Origin: CAXBMB01 sp052078155
Lineage (GTDB): Bacteria; Pseudomonadota; Alphaproteobacteria; Kiloniellales; DSM-21159
Reading direction: 5' to 3'
Length of the DNA: 64,000 nucleotides
NCBI GenBank assembly: GCA_052078155.1
Contig: JBQJBP010000003.1
Location: 372,001 to 436,000 of the forward strand
Below the pieces are notes generated by a model, which had not been told where the DNA came from, searched no databases, and saw only the letters and a list, made by a program, of their open reading frames with translations. The stretch's first letter is position 1. The number at the start of each line of letters is the position of its first letter. Below are positions 1-8,471 of the stretch, piece by piece. Both the position numbers and the translations under genes were made by a program.

Positions 1-371
1 GAAAGGATCTGCTGTAAAGGGCGTGAATAGTGAAGAGAGCTGGGAAAGTTCACCGCCCCGGCAAAGCCCGCCTCGGCAATGGAGCGGGCTTCACGGGCCG
101 GATCGAACTCCCGCTCCCAGACATTCACCCCCAGCAACACCGGGATTTTACACAGGGCCAGCAGTTCTTCGCGGGCATAACTGTCGGTCAGAGCCCGGGC
201 ATCATAAACCGGCAGCATGGAGGCAATGGACGGCACACCCATGTTGCGCAGCCGCCCGGCATTGATGGCCAGCAGAAAGTCTGCACCGCCATGCTCCGCC
301 GCCAGAGCATTGCTGCCGGAGCCAATGGCGGCCCCGATCAGAAATCCAGATTTTAAGGCCCGCCCCGGCAC
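1..371 (-). CDS. PEP hydrolase / TIM-barrel signal transduction family protein (3' end beyond window)
   Basis: The reading frame runs from GTG at 371 off the left edge, so only about 123 residues are visible. The N-terminus has a glycine-rich segment (LIGAAIGSGSNALAAEHGG) followed by LLAINAGRLRNMGVPSIASM and later LLGVNVWEREFDP. This pattern matches the PEP-hydrolase/TIM-barrel-like domain family (Pfam PEP_hydrolase, also found at the C-terminus of Tm-1-like proteins). Substrate and role are poorly defined in the family. GTG was chosen because AGGAGAGGG lies 5-6 bases upstream and an in-frame TGA lies about 50 bases upstream. Because the start is preceded by a stop and an SD, this looks like a stand-alone barrel and not a fusion. 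Family-level call only. Confidence 0.6.
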   Translation of the reverse strand, partial: MPGRALKSGFLIGAAIGSGSNALAAEHGGADFLLAINAGRLRNMGVPSIASMLPVYDARALTDSYAREELLALCKIPVLLGVNVWEREFDPAREARSIAEAGFAGAVNFPSSLHYSRPLQQIL

Positions 372-575
372 AATACCCTCTCCTGCCAAATGATCGCTTC
401 CAATCTGAATCCAACCGCGTCAAACCGCAGGCAGCAACTGCTTTTCAGGGCCTTGAGTTGACCCTAACCGAACGATGGACTCAACAAAGACCTTATCAGA
501 TATTGGGTAATTTTGGGTAAAAATCTGTCTGATCAGCTATCTTTTAACGCGATGGCATTGCTTGAGAAGCATACT

Positions 576-1391
576 CTAAGGGCTGGAGAAACGAAGACTA
601 TCCCCATTGAGAAAGCAGGTTTTGGTAAAGATGCTGAGATCCAGCGGGTTCGGACGTCGGACATCCTCCAGCTCCGGAAAGCGCTTGTCCTGCATCTCAA
701 AACGCCGGTCGATCTGAGATAGAAAGACAAAGCGCAGACCCCGCTCTCCTGCCAGATCTTTGAGAGAGCTTAGCTGCTGGCTCAGAGGGGGCGTATCGCG
801 GCGCTGATCGAGAAGCTGCAGGTAATCCACCACCACCAGAGTACCTGGCGCTGCATCTGAAAGACGGGCCTGGATGTGGTCCGCACAGATGTTGTCGGAG
901 CTGTCCAGCAACAAAGAGGCAGATTGACCAGAGGTGCTTCCGGGGTCAAAACCGAGATCTTTGAAACGCCTGAGCAGCTCGCGCTCGCTGTAATCCATCG
1001 AAAAGCACGCCCCGGCACCGCCTTTTCTGAGGCATTCAATCAGCAGCCCCAACGCCAGCAGGGTTTTCCCCTGCCCCGGCCGGGCACCCAGCAGCAGAAA
1101 GTCCCCGGGCTGCAATCGGGATAACAGCAGCGCGGGCACAGGCTGCTCAGATGATGACAAGGCGCTTCGGCGGGCCAGCAGCAAACTCCAGGAGGCAAAA
1201 CCTTCTTCCTGGGCCACCAGATCCAGAGCTTTGTGCAGTGGCAGTCGCTGTTCTTTCGACAGGCGTTTGGCCTGTTGCTTCAACCCATAGATCGGACGCC
1301 GACGCAGCAGCAGGCTGTCCGGCGTAAAAGGCATCTGCGTTTGAGAAGGGGAGAGTGCCGGGGAGAGAGACTGGGAGAAAGATCGAGACAT
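576..1391 (-). CDS. Stand-alone DnaB-like RecA-fold ATPase
   Basis: A 271-residue protein with a P-loop (GARPGQGKT, about residues 102-110) and a Walker B of the DnaB type (VVVDYLQLLD, about 186-195), followed by FLSQIDRR near 225. These are features of the C-terminal helicase domain of DnaB/KaiC-like ATPases. The roughly 90-residue N-terminus carries a short basic segment (LKQQAKRLSKEQRLPLHKALDLVAQEEGF) like the small domain seen in glyoxalase-superfamily/DnaB-like proteins. It is much shorter than replicative DnaB (about 450-500 aa) and lacks the DnaB N-terminal domain, so it is unlikely to be the replicative helicase. The start has GGAGG seven bases upstream. Flanked by unrelated genes; function unknown. 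Confidence 0.7.
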   Translation of the reverse strand: MSRSFSQSLSPALSPSQTQMPFTPDSLLLRRRPIYGLKQQAKRLSKEQRLPLHKALDLVAQEEGFASWSLLLARRSALSSSEQPVPALLLSRLQPGDFLLLGARPGQGKTLLALGLLIECLRKGGAGACFSMDYSERELLRRFKDLGFDPGSTSGQSASLLLDSSDNICADHIQARLSDAAPGTLVVVDYLQLLDQRRDTPPLSQQLSSLKDLAGERGLRFVFLSQIDRRFEMQDKRFPELEDVRRPNPLDLSIFTKTCFLNGDSLRFSSP

Positions 1392-1834
1392 GTGAAAACC
1401 TCCAATGGCGAGCGGTTGTCACACTCCCTCCCTTATGTAACGGCTCGCTGAGCAGGTTTCCTGAGTCTTCAAGCCCCGACTGCACAAGTCTTCCCCGGAT
1501 CAGGAGGGGGGAGGCGCGGGCCATGCCTGTGCGGCCAATCTAGCTGCAGAGACGAGTCGGGGGAACCCCTTTGTGACCCGCATTGCAGAATCACACCGTT
1601 CCCTCTTGAGGAACTCGGCACAGGAAAAGAGAAAGCAGCAATAGCGGAACACGAGGTCAAAGAAGCGAGCCAGAAGAAACTGGCCTCAGCCGCCATCACG
1701 CGCCTGGACAAACACCGTGCGGCGAACAGGAACAGAACAGAAACTGGCAAACCCACTTAGAAAAAGTGGCAAACTTTTGATTTTGGGTTGTTTTAGGAGC
1801 CGCGATTATTGGGAATAATTCAATAAAATCAATA
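1392..1834. other. Intergenic stretch between DnaB-like gene and tRNA-Leu
   Basis: No convincing gene. On the + strand, about 1608-1759 is open in one frame and would encode a Lys/Glu/Ala-rich tail ending at TAG near 1757, but it has no start codon or ribosome-binding site. It may be a decayed 3' end or chance. The DnaB-like promoter should lie at the left end, and the tRNA terminator region at the right end is AT-rich without a clear hairpin. Confidence 0.4.
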
Positions 1835-1919
1835 TGGTGCCTCTGGAGGGACTCGAACCCCCACTCCTTTCGGAACTCGATTTTGAGTCGAGCGCGTCTA
1901 CCAGTTCCGCCACAGAGGC
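1835..1919 (-). tRNA. tRNA-Leu (anticodon CAA)
   Basis: Read on the minus strand, the acceptor stem GCCTCTG pairs with CAGAGGC, followed by A and an encoded CCA. The D-arm contains the usual AACTGGTAGA. The anticodon stem CTCGA/TCGAG encloses loop CTCAAAA, giving anticodon CAA, which reads UUG. A long variable arm (TTCCGAAAGGAGT), typical of class II leucine tRNAs, precedes the T-loop GTTCGAGTC. All arms are intact. Confidence 0.96.
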
Positions 1920-2123
1920 TTTATCTGCGGTGTCGGCAGAATACCCATGCACAGCGGCTTTGCAACTCCCAGAATTGGACAGGTTCAACTTTTTTTGCCG
2001 GCAGCTGTGGGCCCGGACCTTTCTCGCTTGGCAAGGGACAAGAAGGTCGCTAGGCAGAGGGAGCTTTTGCGTTGCGTCGCCTGCAGCGCCTCCATGAGTT
2101 CCAGCCAAGGGCTAAACCGCGTC

Positions 2124-2726
2124 ATGACACTCTCCCCCATGCCTCTGATTGAGGCCCTTTATCACCGCACCATGGCGCTGGCTGAAAACCCCCGGGCTGC
2201 CTGGTTTCTCTTTTTCATTGCCTTCATCGAGTCCTCGGTGTTTCCCATCCCCCCCGATGTGCTGTTGATCCCCATGGTGATCGCGGCCCCGACCCGGGCC
2301 TGGCGTCTGGCAGCCATTGCGACCCTGGGGTCTGTTCTGGGGGGATTGGCAGGCTATGGCATCGGTGCGCTCTTTTTCGAGAGCATTGGCGAACCCGTCA
2401 TGGCCTTCTACGGCTATCTGGACCGCTTTGAGCTCTTTGCCTCCTACTACAACGAATGGGGCGCCTGGATCGTCGGCGGGGCCGGCTTTACGCCCTTCCC
2501 CTACAAGGTCATCACCATTGCCAGCGGCGTGACACAGCTGGACCTCACCACCTTCATCATCGCCTCCGTGCTCTCCCGGGGATTGCGGTTCTTCCTGGTG
2601 GCGGCGCTGCTGTGGAAATTCGGTGCGCCCATCAAGGTCTTTATCGACCGCTATCTGCCGCAACTGACCATCCTGTTCTTTGTGCTTTTGATCGGCGGCT
2701 TTGTCGCCATCAAGTACCTGCTGTGA
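2124..2726 (+). CDS. DedA/YqaA-family (VTT domain) inner-membrane protein
   Basis: A 200-residue protein of the DedA/SNARE-associated (VTT) family, YqaA branch. Members are multi-span inner-membrane proteins linked to lipid scrambling or transport and envelope homeostasis. Visible features are an N-terminal re-entrant-like region with FIESSVFPIPPDVLLIP, a central glycine-rich segment (TLGSVLGGLAGYGIGALFF), the conserved F-P-Y-K motif (GFTPFPYKVITIASG) and a C-terminal hydrophobic helix. ATG at 2124 was preferred over an upstream in-frame start because the extra residues are hydrophilic and overlap the tRNA-side spacer. It is followed 71 bases later by dsbB on the same strand, so co-transcription is possible. 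Confidence 0.85.
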   Translation: MTLSPMPLIEALYHRTMALAENPRAAWFLFFIAFIESSVFPIPPDVLLIPMVIAAPTRAWRLAAIATLGSVLGGLAGYGIGALFFESIGEPVMAFYGYLDRFELFASYYNEWGAWIVGGAGFTPFPYKVITIASGVTQLDLTTFIIASVLSRGLRFFLVAALLWKFGAPIKVFIDRYLPQLTILFFVLLIGGFVAIKYLL

Positions 2727-2797
2727 CTTTCATTACGATCCTGTAATGCGGCCCTTCGCCGCTGGTTCCCCCCGGATATTCAAGTTACACTTTGGTC

Positions 2798-3316
2798 ATG
2801 ACCCAAAGCCTTTCCACACTGCTGGCCCACCCGCTGCTGCGGGACAGCCGCGCGGCGGCTCTTGTCCCGCCGATTGCGGCCGGAGCCGCGCTTTTCATGG
2901 CGTTGCTGTCTCAGTATGCCTTCGGCCTGGCGCCTTGTGTGTTGTGCATCTATCAGCGCTATGGGCACGGCTGGGCTCTGGCCTTCGGACTGATCGCCTT
3001 TCTGGCCCCGGCCCGTCACCGTCCCTTGCTGGTTCTGCTGGCCATTGGCGGCCTGCTGGCGTCTGCCGGCATTGCCGGGTTTCATGTGGGTGTTGAGTGG
3101 AAATGGTGGGAAGGCACCGCGGAATGCGGGTCAACGCTGGATCTCAACGCCTCGGTCGCCGACCTGAAACAGGCTTTGCTGGCCGCCCCGACCGTGCGCT
3201 GTGACGAGGTGCCCTGGTCGCTCTTCGGGATTTCCATGGCAGGCTACAACCTGCTCTACTCTCTGGCAGCTGCCCTCTTGACCGTCGTCCTGCTGCGCCG
3301 GAAAATGGCCCACTGA
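2798..3316 (+). CDS. dsbB: Disulfide bond formation protein B
   Basis: A 172-residue inner-membrane oxidoreductase that reoxidises DsbA and passes electrons to ubiquinone. Both periplasmic cysteine pairs are present: C47-V-L-C50 after the first helix, and C110 with C135 in the second periplasmic loop. Four hydrophobic helices are evident. The tryptophan-rich stretch VEWKWWEG before C110 is typical. ATG at 2798 is chosen; a TTG two codons earlier is less likely. The ubiquinone-related coq7 follows 38 bases downstream, a plausible functional neighbour because DsbB uses quinone. Confidence 0.93.
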   Translation: MTQSLSTLLAHPLLRDSRAAALVPPIAAGAALFMALLSQYAFGLAPCVLCIYQRYGHGWALAFGLIAFLAPARHRPLLVLLAIGGLLASAGIAGFHVGVEWKWWEGTAECGSTLDLNASVADLKQALLAAPTVRCDEVPWSLFGISMAGYNLLYSLAAALLTVVLLRRKMAH

Positions 3317-3354
3317 CACAGACCCCGTGAGCCTTTCGTCAGAAAGGAAAGACC

Positions 3355-4023
3355 ATGCCTCAGACCTTTTCTTCCCGCGCGGCAGCTTCAGCCCGCCAGA
3401 CCGCCCGGCAGCAAAGTGACAGCCAGCACAGCCAGACAGGCAGCGACAGGCCGGACGGCAGCCCGGCTGGCAAACAGCTGCCACGCCTGCCCGGCGACCC
3501 TGAACGCAAAGCAGCTCTGGCGCGTATGCTGCGGGTTGATCAGGCCGGGGAATATGGGGCCCGACGCATCTATGAAGGCCAGCTGGCGGTGCTGGGCAAA
3601 AGCCCCTCCGGCCCCCTGATCCGCAAGATGCACGAACAGGAACTGGCCCACCTGCAGACGTTCGACAAGATGCTGCCGGAACGGCGGGTCCGCCCAACGC
3701 TGCTGCAGCCGCTCTGGCACCTGGCCGGTTTTGCGCTGGGGGCTGGCACGGCCATGATGGGGGAAAAGGCTGCCATGGCCTGCACGGTGGCAGTAGAAGA
3801 GGTCATTGACGAGCACTATGCCGAGCAGGTCCGGGATCTGGAGGCGGATCACCCGGAAGAAGCGGATCTGCAGACCACGGTGGAGAAGTTTCGGCAGGAA
3901 GAACTGGAACACCGGGACATTGGACTGGAACAGGGCGCAGAGGAAGCTCCGGCTTATCCCCTGCTCAGCGCTGCGGTCAAATCCGGCTCACGTCTGGCCA
4001 TCTGGCTGAGCCAGCGCATTTAA
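3355..4023 (+). CDS. coq7: 5-demethoxyubiquinol hydroxylase (COQ7 family)
   Basis: A 222-residue di-iron monooxygenase that hydroxylates demethoxyubiquinol in ubiquinone synthesis. The ferritin-like ligands can be placed: E66 (DQAGEYGA), E96 and H99 (HEQELAH), E148 (VAVEEVIDEHY), E183 and H186 (QEELEH). Their spacing agrees with the family. The first 45 residues are Ser/Gln/Ala-rich, low complexity and absent from the catalytic core; they may be an extension or a mis-set start. It lies directly downstream of dsbB on the same strand. Confidence 0.94.
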   Translation: MPQTFSSRAAASARQTARQQSDSQHSQTGSDRPDGSPAGKQLPRLPGDPERKAALARMLRVDQAGEYGARRIYEGQLAVLGKSPSGPLIRKMHEQELAHLQTFDKMLPERRVRPTLLQPLWHLAGFALGAGTAMMGEKAAMACTVAVEEVIDEHYAEQVRDLEADHPEEADLQTTVEKFRQEELEHRDIGLEQGAEEAPAYPLLSAAVKSGSRLAIWLSQRI

Positions 4024-4458
4024 GCCATCTTTGTTCCTGACAACGCTTTGTCTGGACCTGCCTTCCTCTTGCAGCAGATCTTCCTCCCTGACCTGGCTGA
4101 CTGCTGATTTGCCATGTGAGACCAGTCAGGGAGCGGGGCCTGTCACAAAGGGCCCGTAACGAAGACAGGGATCTTCCCGGATCTGCTTTCCGGAAGCCAC
4201 CTGCATGAAGGCCAAACCGCGCGCGCATTCAAGACGTGCCCCTCAGGGCTGGCGCAAAATCTGGCAGCACTGAAGGGCCACAAGCATGACACTCTGTGGC
4301 CCCTGACCTTTCCAGCAGGTGCGTGATGGTTCGCTTCTCAGCGACGTCAAATCCGCGCCTGAGATTCAGTTCACAAGAATCAGAGAAAATCAGGCGCGTG
4401 GGCGGCCTGGCACACAAGCAAACCTTGCCAGCTGCCAGCCGCCTAAGAACTTAGACGC
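4024..4458. other. Intergenic region between convergent coq7 and mipA-like genes
   Basis: No gene, tRNA or clear terminator recognised. A 62-codon minus-strand frame at 4229-4417 has no ribosome-binding site and no family resemblance, and was left out. Confidence 0.4.
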
Positions 4459-5283
4459 CTAGAAGACGTAAAGGACAGAAGCCCCGACAAATCCTGAGGT
4501 CCGGCTGCCATTCTCCTTAACCAGCGGACTGTCAGCGATATGGCTTCCATAGGTCTTTACATTGGCCAATCCCAGCAGCGCCCAGTTCTCATCGATAAAG
4601 TAGCGGGCGTTGATCCCTGCCGAGAAATCCATGAAGCCACTGCCCGCATTGTACTGCTGATAACCGGAGTTGGCAGATTGCTGGGAGGTAACACCAAAGT
4701 AGCTGTTGGTGTAATCGCTGGATGCCCAGGTGGTTCCAATCACAGGATTGACAAACAGTTTGCGCGACAGCGGGATCTGATACCCCAGTGAAATGCGCGC
4801 ACCATAGCCATCCGTATCACCGGCGAAGGCCCCGAGACCAACCAGAGAGAGACGCCAGTTTTCGTAATCCACATCCATAAAGGCACCGGCCAGGCCGGAC
4901 ACACCAATGTCGCCCAGACCCCGCAGGTCAGAGCTGTCCCCTTCATTCCGACCAAGGTCAAGGTTTACCAGAGGCCCCGCCGTCACATATTCGCCCTTGT
5001 AGAGCTGATAGCCGATGCCGCTGTTGGCAATGCCAAACCCCTGCGTGTTGATAAAGAAGCGATCATAACGGGCATTGATTGAGGGGAGTGGCTTGGCTTC
5101 GTATTCATCGTCGCCTGCGTAGACCGGCGCGTATCCGACCCCTAAACCCAAAATCAAAAAACTCTCCCGGTCTTTCAACGGACCCCTGTCCTGATCCGGT
5201 TGCTCCTGATCCTGGGCCAGGGCGGTTGCTGCTACCGCGCTCAACAACCCCGCCAAAACGGTTGCTGCGAAGAACTTCTTCAT
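4459..5283 (-). CDS. MipA/OmpV-family outer-membrane protein
   Basis: A 274-residue protein with a signal peptide (MKKFFAATVLAGLLSAVAATALA) and a body of amphipathic, aromatic-ended beta strands finishing in LYVF, as expected of an outer-membrane barrel. The motif ILGLGVGYAPVYAGDDEYEAKPLPSINARY is characteristic of MipA/OmpV proteins. Named members interact with murein synthases and hydrolases (MipA) or act as porin-like OmpV; which applies here is unknown. An in-frame ATG 21 codons upstream exists, but the chosen start places the signal peptide correctly. The stop codon TAG lies in a CTAG context. Confidence 0.85.
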   Translation of the reverse strand: MKKFFAATVLAGLLSAVAATALAQDQEQPDQDRGPLKDRESFLILGLGVGYAPVYAGDDEYEAKPLPSINARYDRFFINTQGFGIANSGIGYQLYKGEYVTAGPLVNLDLGRNEGDSSDLRGLGDIGVSGLAGAFMDVDYENWRLSLVGLGAFAGDTDGYGARISLGYQIPLSRKLFVNPVIGTTWASSDYTNSYFGVTSQQSANSGYQQYNAGSGFMDFSAGINARYFIDENWALLGLANVKTYGSHIADSPLVKENGSRTSGFVGASVLYVF

Positions 5284-5684
5284 AATCTCATTTGTCCCCG
5301 TTTTTGCTTTCTGGCCCAACTTTTCAGAAAACAGGAAAATTTTCATATTGCCTTTGACTGCAAACCAGACCAAGGCAATCAAGAGCTATCATCTGAACAG
5401 GGGAAAGACAAGCCAGACGCACTGATATACCTTGCGTTGACTTGTTTCTTCCTGATCCAGATGAGTCAGATATTGCCACCTGTTATTGTTCTTTTACGTA
5501 GAAAATGATGTTGCAGATCACTACGAATTAAGAGATAAAATTCCTATTGTCTAAAAACAAGCAAGCAGAACAAACTCATAGGTTCTAACTTTTTCCCAAC
5601 ACTGTCCCTGTTGAGTCACGACCTTTGGGGGTTGCGCCACCGCTCCCCGGCAACGTCCAGAAAAGTCACGCCGAGCAGGAGGGG
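5284..5684. other. Intergenic region, AT-richer than surroundings
   Basis: Holds the promoter side of the mipA-like gene and the 3' side of the PNPOx-like gene. The 5440-5590 part is clearly AT-rich compared with its neighbours. No gene or convincing hairpin was found. Confidence 0.35.
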
Positions 5685-6317
5685 TCAGTTGGCGGCAGCT
5701 TTCAAAGCAGCAACTTCAGATTCCAGGGCCTGGATTTTCTGTTCTGCATAGGCCAGGGCCTCCCTGGCATCCTGCAGAGGCACCAGTTGAGGGATGTGCT
5801 GAGGACAGTTTACGTCCCAGGCGGTGATTTCTATCACCAGGGCTCGTTCGACCTTTCCCCGGTAACCAGGGGTTTCCAATTTTGCCAGCAGATCTTTGTC
5901 ACCTGTTACCACACGCGCTTTACCCCAGATTTTGATGCGCTGGCGGTTGGCGTAGTCCATCAGAAAGAGGCTGACCTTGGCATTATCAGTCAGGTTCCCA
6001 ACGGTGATGTACTGGCGGTTGCCGCCGAAATCAGCAAAGGCAATGTGCTTGCTGTCCAGGGGTTTCAGAAAGCCCTGCGGCCCGCCGCGATGCTGGATAT
6101 AGGGCTGTCCGTCATCATTTACCGAAGCCAGATAGAAGGAGTTCCGCGCCGCCAGGAAGGCGGCCAGATCCTCTGTAACCTCGTTCTTCCAGTCCCGGCG
6201 CTCCAGCGCCTTCTGGTAATTGGCCCGTGATCCCATCTCGCTCTGAATTGCCTTCACGCTGGGGGTAAAGGCAATGTCACTGACCGGTGTCTGGCTGGGG
6301 GTGGTTTCTGCAGTCAT
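5685..6317 (-). CDS. Pyridoxamine 5'-phosphate oxidase-fold flavoprotein
   Basis: A roughly 210-residue protein with the split-barrel FMN-binding fold. Recognisable stretches are FTPSVKAIQSEMGSRANY, FYLASVNDDGQPYIQHRGGPQGFL (flavin-binding strands) and KVSLFLMDYANRQRIKIWGKARVV. The last 40 residues form a likely coiled coil (EALAYAEQKIQALESEVAALKAA). Members include FMN-dependent oxidases and reductases of unknown substrate. An in-frame ATG at 6413 would add 32 residues; neither start has a strong ribosome-binding site. It is divergent from a TetR regulator with two palindromic sites between them, so it is a likely regulatory target. Confidence 0.82.
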   Translation of the reverse strand: MTAETTPSQTPVSDIAFTPSVKAIQSEMGSRANYQKALERRDWKNEVTEDLAAFLAARNSFYLASVNDDGQPYIQHRGGPQGFLKPLDSKHIAFADFGGNRQYITVGNLTDNAKVSLFLMDYANRQRIKIWGKARVVTGDKDLLAKLETPGYRGKVERALVIEITAWDVNCPQHIPQLVPLQDAREALAYAEQKIQALESEVAALKAAAN

Positions 6318-6648
6318 GGCAAGGGGAACTTTCTTTGTTACGTCGAGTTTAGATGCTTCGAGGGCTGGGTCGGCGGAGGTTCGAGATAGTGGGGAGGTAA
6401 GGCTTTTGCCCATTGGTGGTTAAAGGTGGAAAACGTCTGACAACGTCACACAGAACAAGTGGAGTTAGGACCAGCGGCCTCGCGAAATGACCGCCGGGAT
6501 GAGGCCCCCAAGCGAGTTCTGGGGTCTTTCGGTTCGGAGCTTTGCAGACCGGGCCATCCCGGGCTAAGCGATCATCACCTCATCCCCTCGAACCACAGGG
6601 ACTTGAGGAGAAATCGGCCAGCGCCAATCCACTCCATCTCAATATTGT

Positions 6649-6662
6649 ACAGACCTGTCTGT
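6649..6662. promoter_or_regulatory. Putative TetR operator 1
   Basis: ACAGACCTGTCTGT is a perfect 6+6 inverted repeat with a 2-base spacer, in the divergent region between the PNPOx-like gene and the TetR gene. It shares ACAGA/TCTGT arms with a second palindrome 90 bases away. Palindromes of this form next to TetR genes are often autoregulatory operators. Confidence 0.6.
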
Positions 6663-6738
6663 TTTTCAACTCCTTTCTACGGGAGCGGTTCTTTCACAGT
6701 TTTCCCTTGAAGATACCGACCGGACGCGCCAACCTTAT

Positions 6739-6748
6739 ACAGATCTGT
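6739..6748. promoter_or_regulatory. Putative TetR operator 2
   Basis: ACAGATCTGT is a perfect 10-base palindrome with the same half-site as the 6649 palindrome. It lies about 90 bases before the TetR start codon and so is well placed to repress that promoter. Confidence 0.55.
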
Positions 6749-6837
6749 TCACATCAATGTGACTGAGCGGGTGACATCCGTTCCGGAACAAAGCTGTCAC
6801 CCTGCCCACCACCTCAATTTCGGTAACGAGACTCCTC

Positions 6838-7515
6838 ATGGCCGTTTCAACCACCCCATCCACCGCCCCCTCCCCGAGCAAAGGCTCATCGGCAGCTGCC
6901 CTGTCAGGCTCAGGCAAGCCCCGGGCCAGCAAGCGACGGGACCATCTGGTCGACACGGCACTGCGCCTGTTTTACGAAAACGGGTATCACGCGACCGGCA
7001 TTGATCGGGTTCTGGCGGAATCGGGGGTGGCGAAGATGACCCTCTACAAGCACTTCCAATCAAAGGATGATCTGATCATTGCCGCGCTGGACCTGCGTCA
7101 TGAGAGGTTTCTCGCCTGGTTTGTGGAGTCTTTGAAAAAGGCCGATTCGACACCGCGAGAGCAGCTGCTGGCTGCCTTTGACGCGCTGGGGGACTGGTTT
7201 CGTGGCTGCACCCCCACCGGTCCCTTTCACGGCTGCGCCTTCATCAAAGCCCTGGGAGAGTTTCCGGACGCCGACCACCCGGTACGCAAACGCGTGCTGG
7301 CCCATAAACAGAGCATCAGGGATCACCTGGCCAGCCTGGCAGCAGAAGCCGGCTGCGCCGCCCCCCGCCGTCTGGCCAATCATCTGAGTGTTCTGACCGA
7401 AGGAGCCATTCTGACGGCCCAGCTGTCCGGTCAAACCAGCGTTGCAGAAGAAGCCAAGGAAATGGCCCGGCTGGTCATTGATGAAGCCCTCAGTCCATCA
7501 AAACGCCCGGCCTGA
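6838..7515 (+). CDS. TetR/AcrR-family transcriptional regulator
   Basis: A 225-residue regulator. After a 30-residue Ser/Pro/Ala-rich tail comes a classic TetR helix-turn-helix (residues about 32-80: HLVDTALRLFYENGYHATGIDRVLAESGVAKMTLYKHFQSKDDLI). The C-terminal ligand domain includes FHGCAFIKALGEFPDADHPV, which is typical of a large alphaproteobacterial TetR subgroup. It is transcribed away from a flavoprotein gene with two matching palindromes between them. It probably represses itself and that gene; the inducer is unknown. Confidence 0.9.
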   Translation: MAVSTTPSTAPSPSKGSSAAALSGSGKPRASKRRDHLVDTALRLFYENGYHATGIDRVLAESGVAKMTLYKHFQSKDDLIIAALDLRHERFLAWFVESLKKADSTPREQLLAAFDALGDWFRGCTPTGPFHGCAFIKALGEFPDADHPVRKRVLAHKQSIRDHLASLAAEAGCAAPRRLANHLSVLTEGAILTAQLSGQTSVAEEAKEMARLVIDEALSPSKRPA

Positions 7516-7569
7516 CGCCGGAACGTCTTCCTGCCTAGACCAGTCAATTGGCGGACATTCGAATGGGCG

Positions 7570-8142
7570 TCAGCTTTCCAGCTCACTGTCCCAATAAAGA
7601 AAATCATTCCAGCTTTGATGTAGATAGTTGGGCGGAAAGGCCCGACCGCGCTCCTGCAGGGTAAAGGTGCTGGGGCAGACCGGTTCAACCAGCGGAACCA
7701 TGCCACAGTCATGCGGCAAGTGGCTGCCTTTGGCCAGATTGCAGCGCTGACAGGCAGCCACCACATTTTCCCAGGACGTCTTCCCGCCCCTGGCCCGCGG
7801 AATGACGTGATCAAAAGTCAGATCTTCTGCCCGAAACTCGTTGCCGCAATACTGACAGTTAAAGGAATCCCGCAAAAAGACATTGAAGCGGGTAAAGGCC
7901 GGGCGGCGGTCTAAATTGACGTATTCTTTAAGCGAAATGACGCTGGGAATCTGCAAAGTCTGCGATGGGGAATGAATGACCGCATCATAGTTGGAAACCA
8001 CGGACACCCGATCCAGAAACACGGCTTTGATGGCGTCTTGCCAGGACCAGAGGGACAAGGGGAAGTAACTGAGCGGTCTGAAATCTGCGTTCAGAACCAA
8101 CGCCGGATGAGCGCTCGCTGAAACCACAACTCTTTCCTTCAA
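7570..8142 (-). CDS. HNH endonuclease family protein
   Basis: A 190-residue protein with a C-terminal HNH domain: zinc-binding C-Q-Y-C and C-Q-R-C pairs flank the DHVIPRARGG motif carrying the catalytic His, with N at ENVVAAC. The N-terminus (PALVLNADFRPLSYFPLSLWSWQDAIKAVFLDRV) is characteristic of a chromosomally encoded HNH family widespread in alphaproteobacteria, whose role is not established. The start appears to be TTG with AGAGG five bases upstream; a GTG five codons later is the alternative. It is convergent with the TetR gene across 54 bases and shows no mobile context. Confidence 0.85.
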   Translation of the reverse strand: MKERVVVSASAHPALVLNADFRPLSYFPLSLWSWQDAIKAVFLDRVSVVSNYDAVIHSPSQTLQIPSVISLKEYVNLDRRPAFTRFNVFLRDSFNCQYCGNEFRAEDLTFDHVIPRARGGKTSWENVVAACQRCNLAKGSHLPHDCGMVPLVEPVCPSTFTLQERGRAFPPNYLHQSWNDFLYWDSELES

Positions 8143-8471
8143 TGACCTCTGTTCAGCAGGCCAAAAAGCGGAATGCTGACGGCCGGCAGAAGAGAAGCGA
8201 CCCGGAGGTCTCGTGGGGGACCTGATCGATCCTTACCATAAAGATACCGTTGTGTTTCTTCTACTCTCCTGCGCAAACAAACACAAGATGTAGTAGGCGC
8301 TCTCAAAAACTCTTCATGATCCTGTAACTGAAGCGTCACTCCGGCAGCACCCGGTGACCATTCTCCAGACCCCTGAAAAAGGAATACAGGCTTCAAGCGT
8401 GATCACGTCGTGAGTCCACTAAAACCGCTTTGACTCTAAAGCGCTCAGCGTAACGTCAGGGGCCAGCGCCG
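8143..8471. other. Intergenic region with inverted repeat and partial dispersed repeat
   Basis: Upstream of the HNH gene. TTGTGTTT (8250-8257) and AAACACAA (8279-8286) form an 8-base inverted repeat that could be an operator or hairpin. A partial copy of the dispersed repeat family occupies 8391-8439. No coding sequence seen. Confidence 0.45.
8391..8439 (+). repeat. Dispersed MITE-like repeat, 3' fragment
   Basis: The stretch holding CTTCAAGCG, then GTGAGTCCACT, then TTTGACTCTA matches the 3' half of the repeats at 39424-39495 and 61880-62019. The terminal CTAG has decayed to CTAA. Only the 3' half is present. Confidence 0.75.

Noticed and set aside
7570..8142. Mobile or defence-system HNH nuclease
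   Set aside because: It belongs to a common chromosomal HNH family and has no adjacent methylase, toxin, phage or defence gene.
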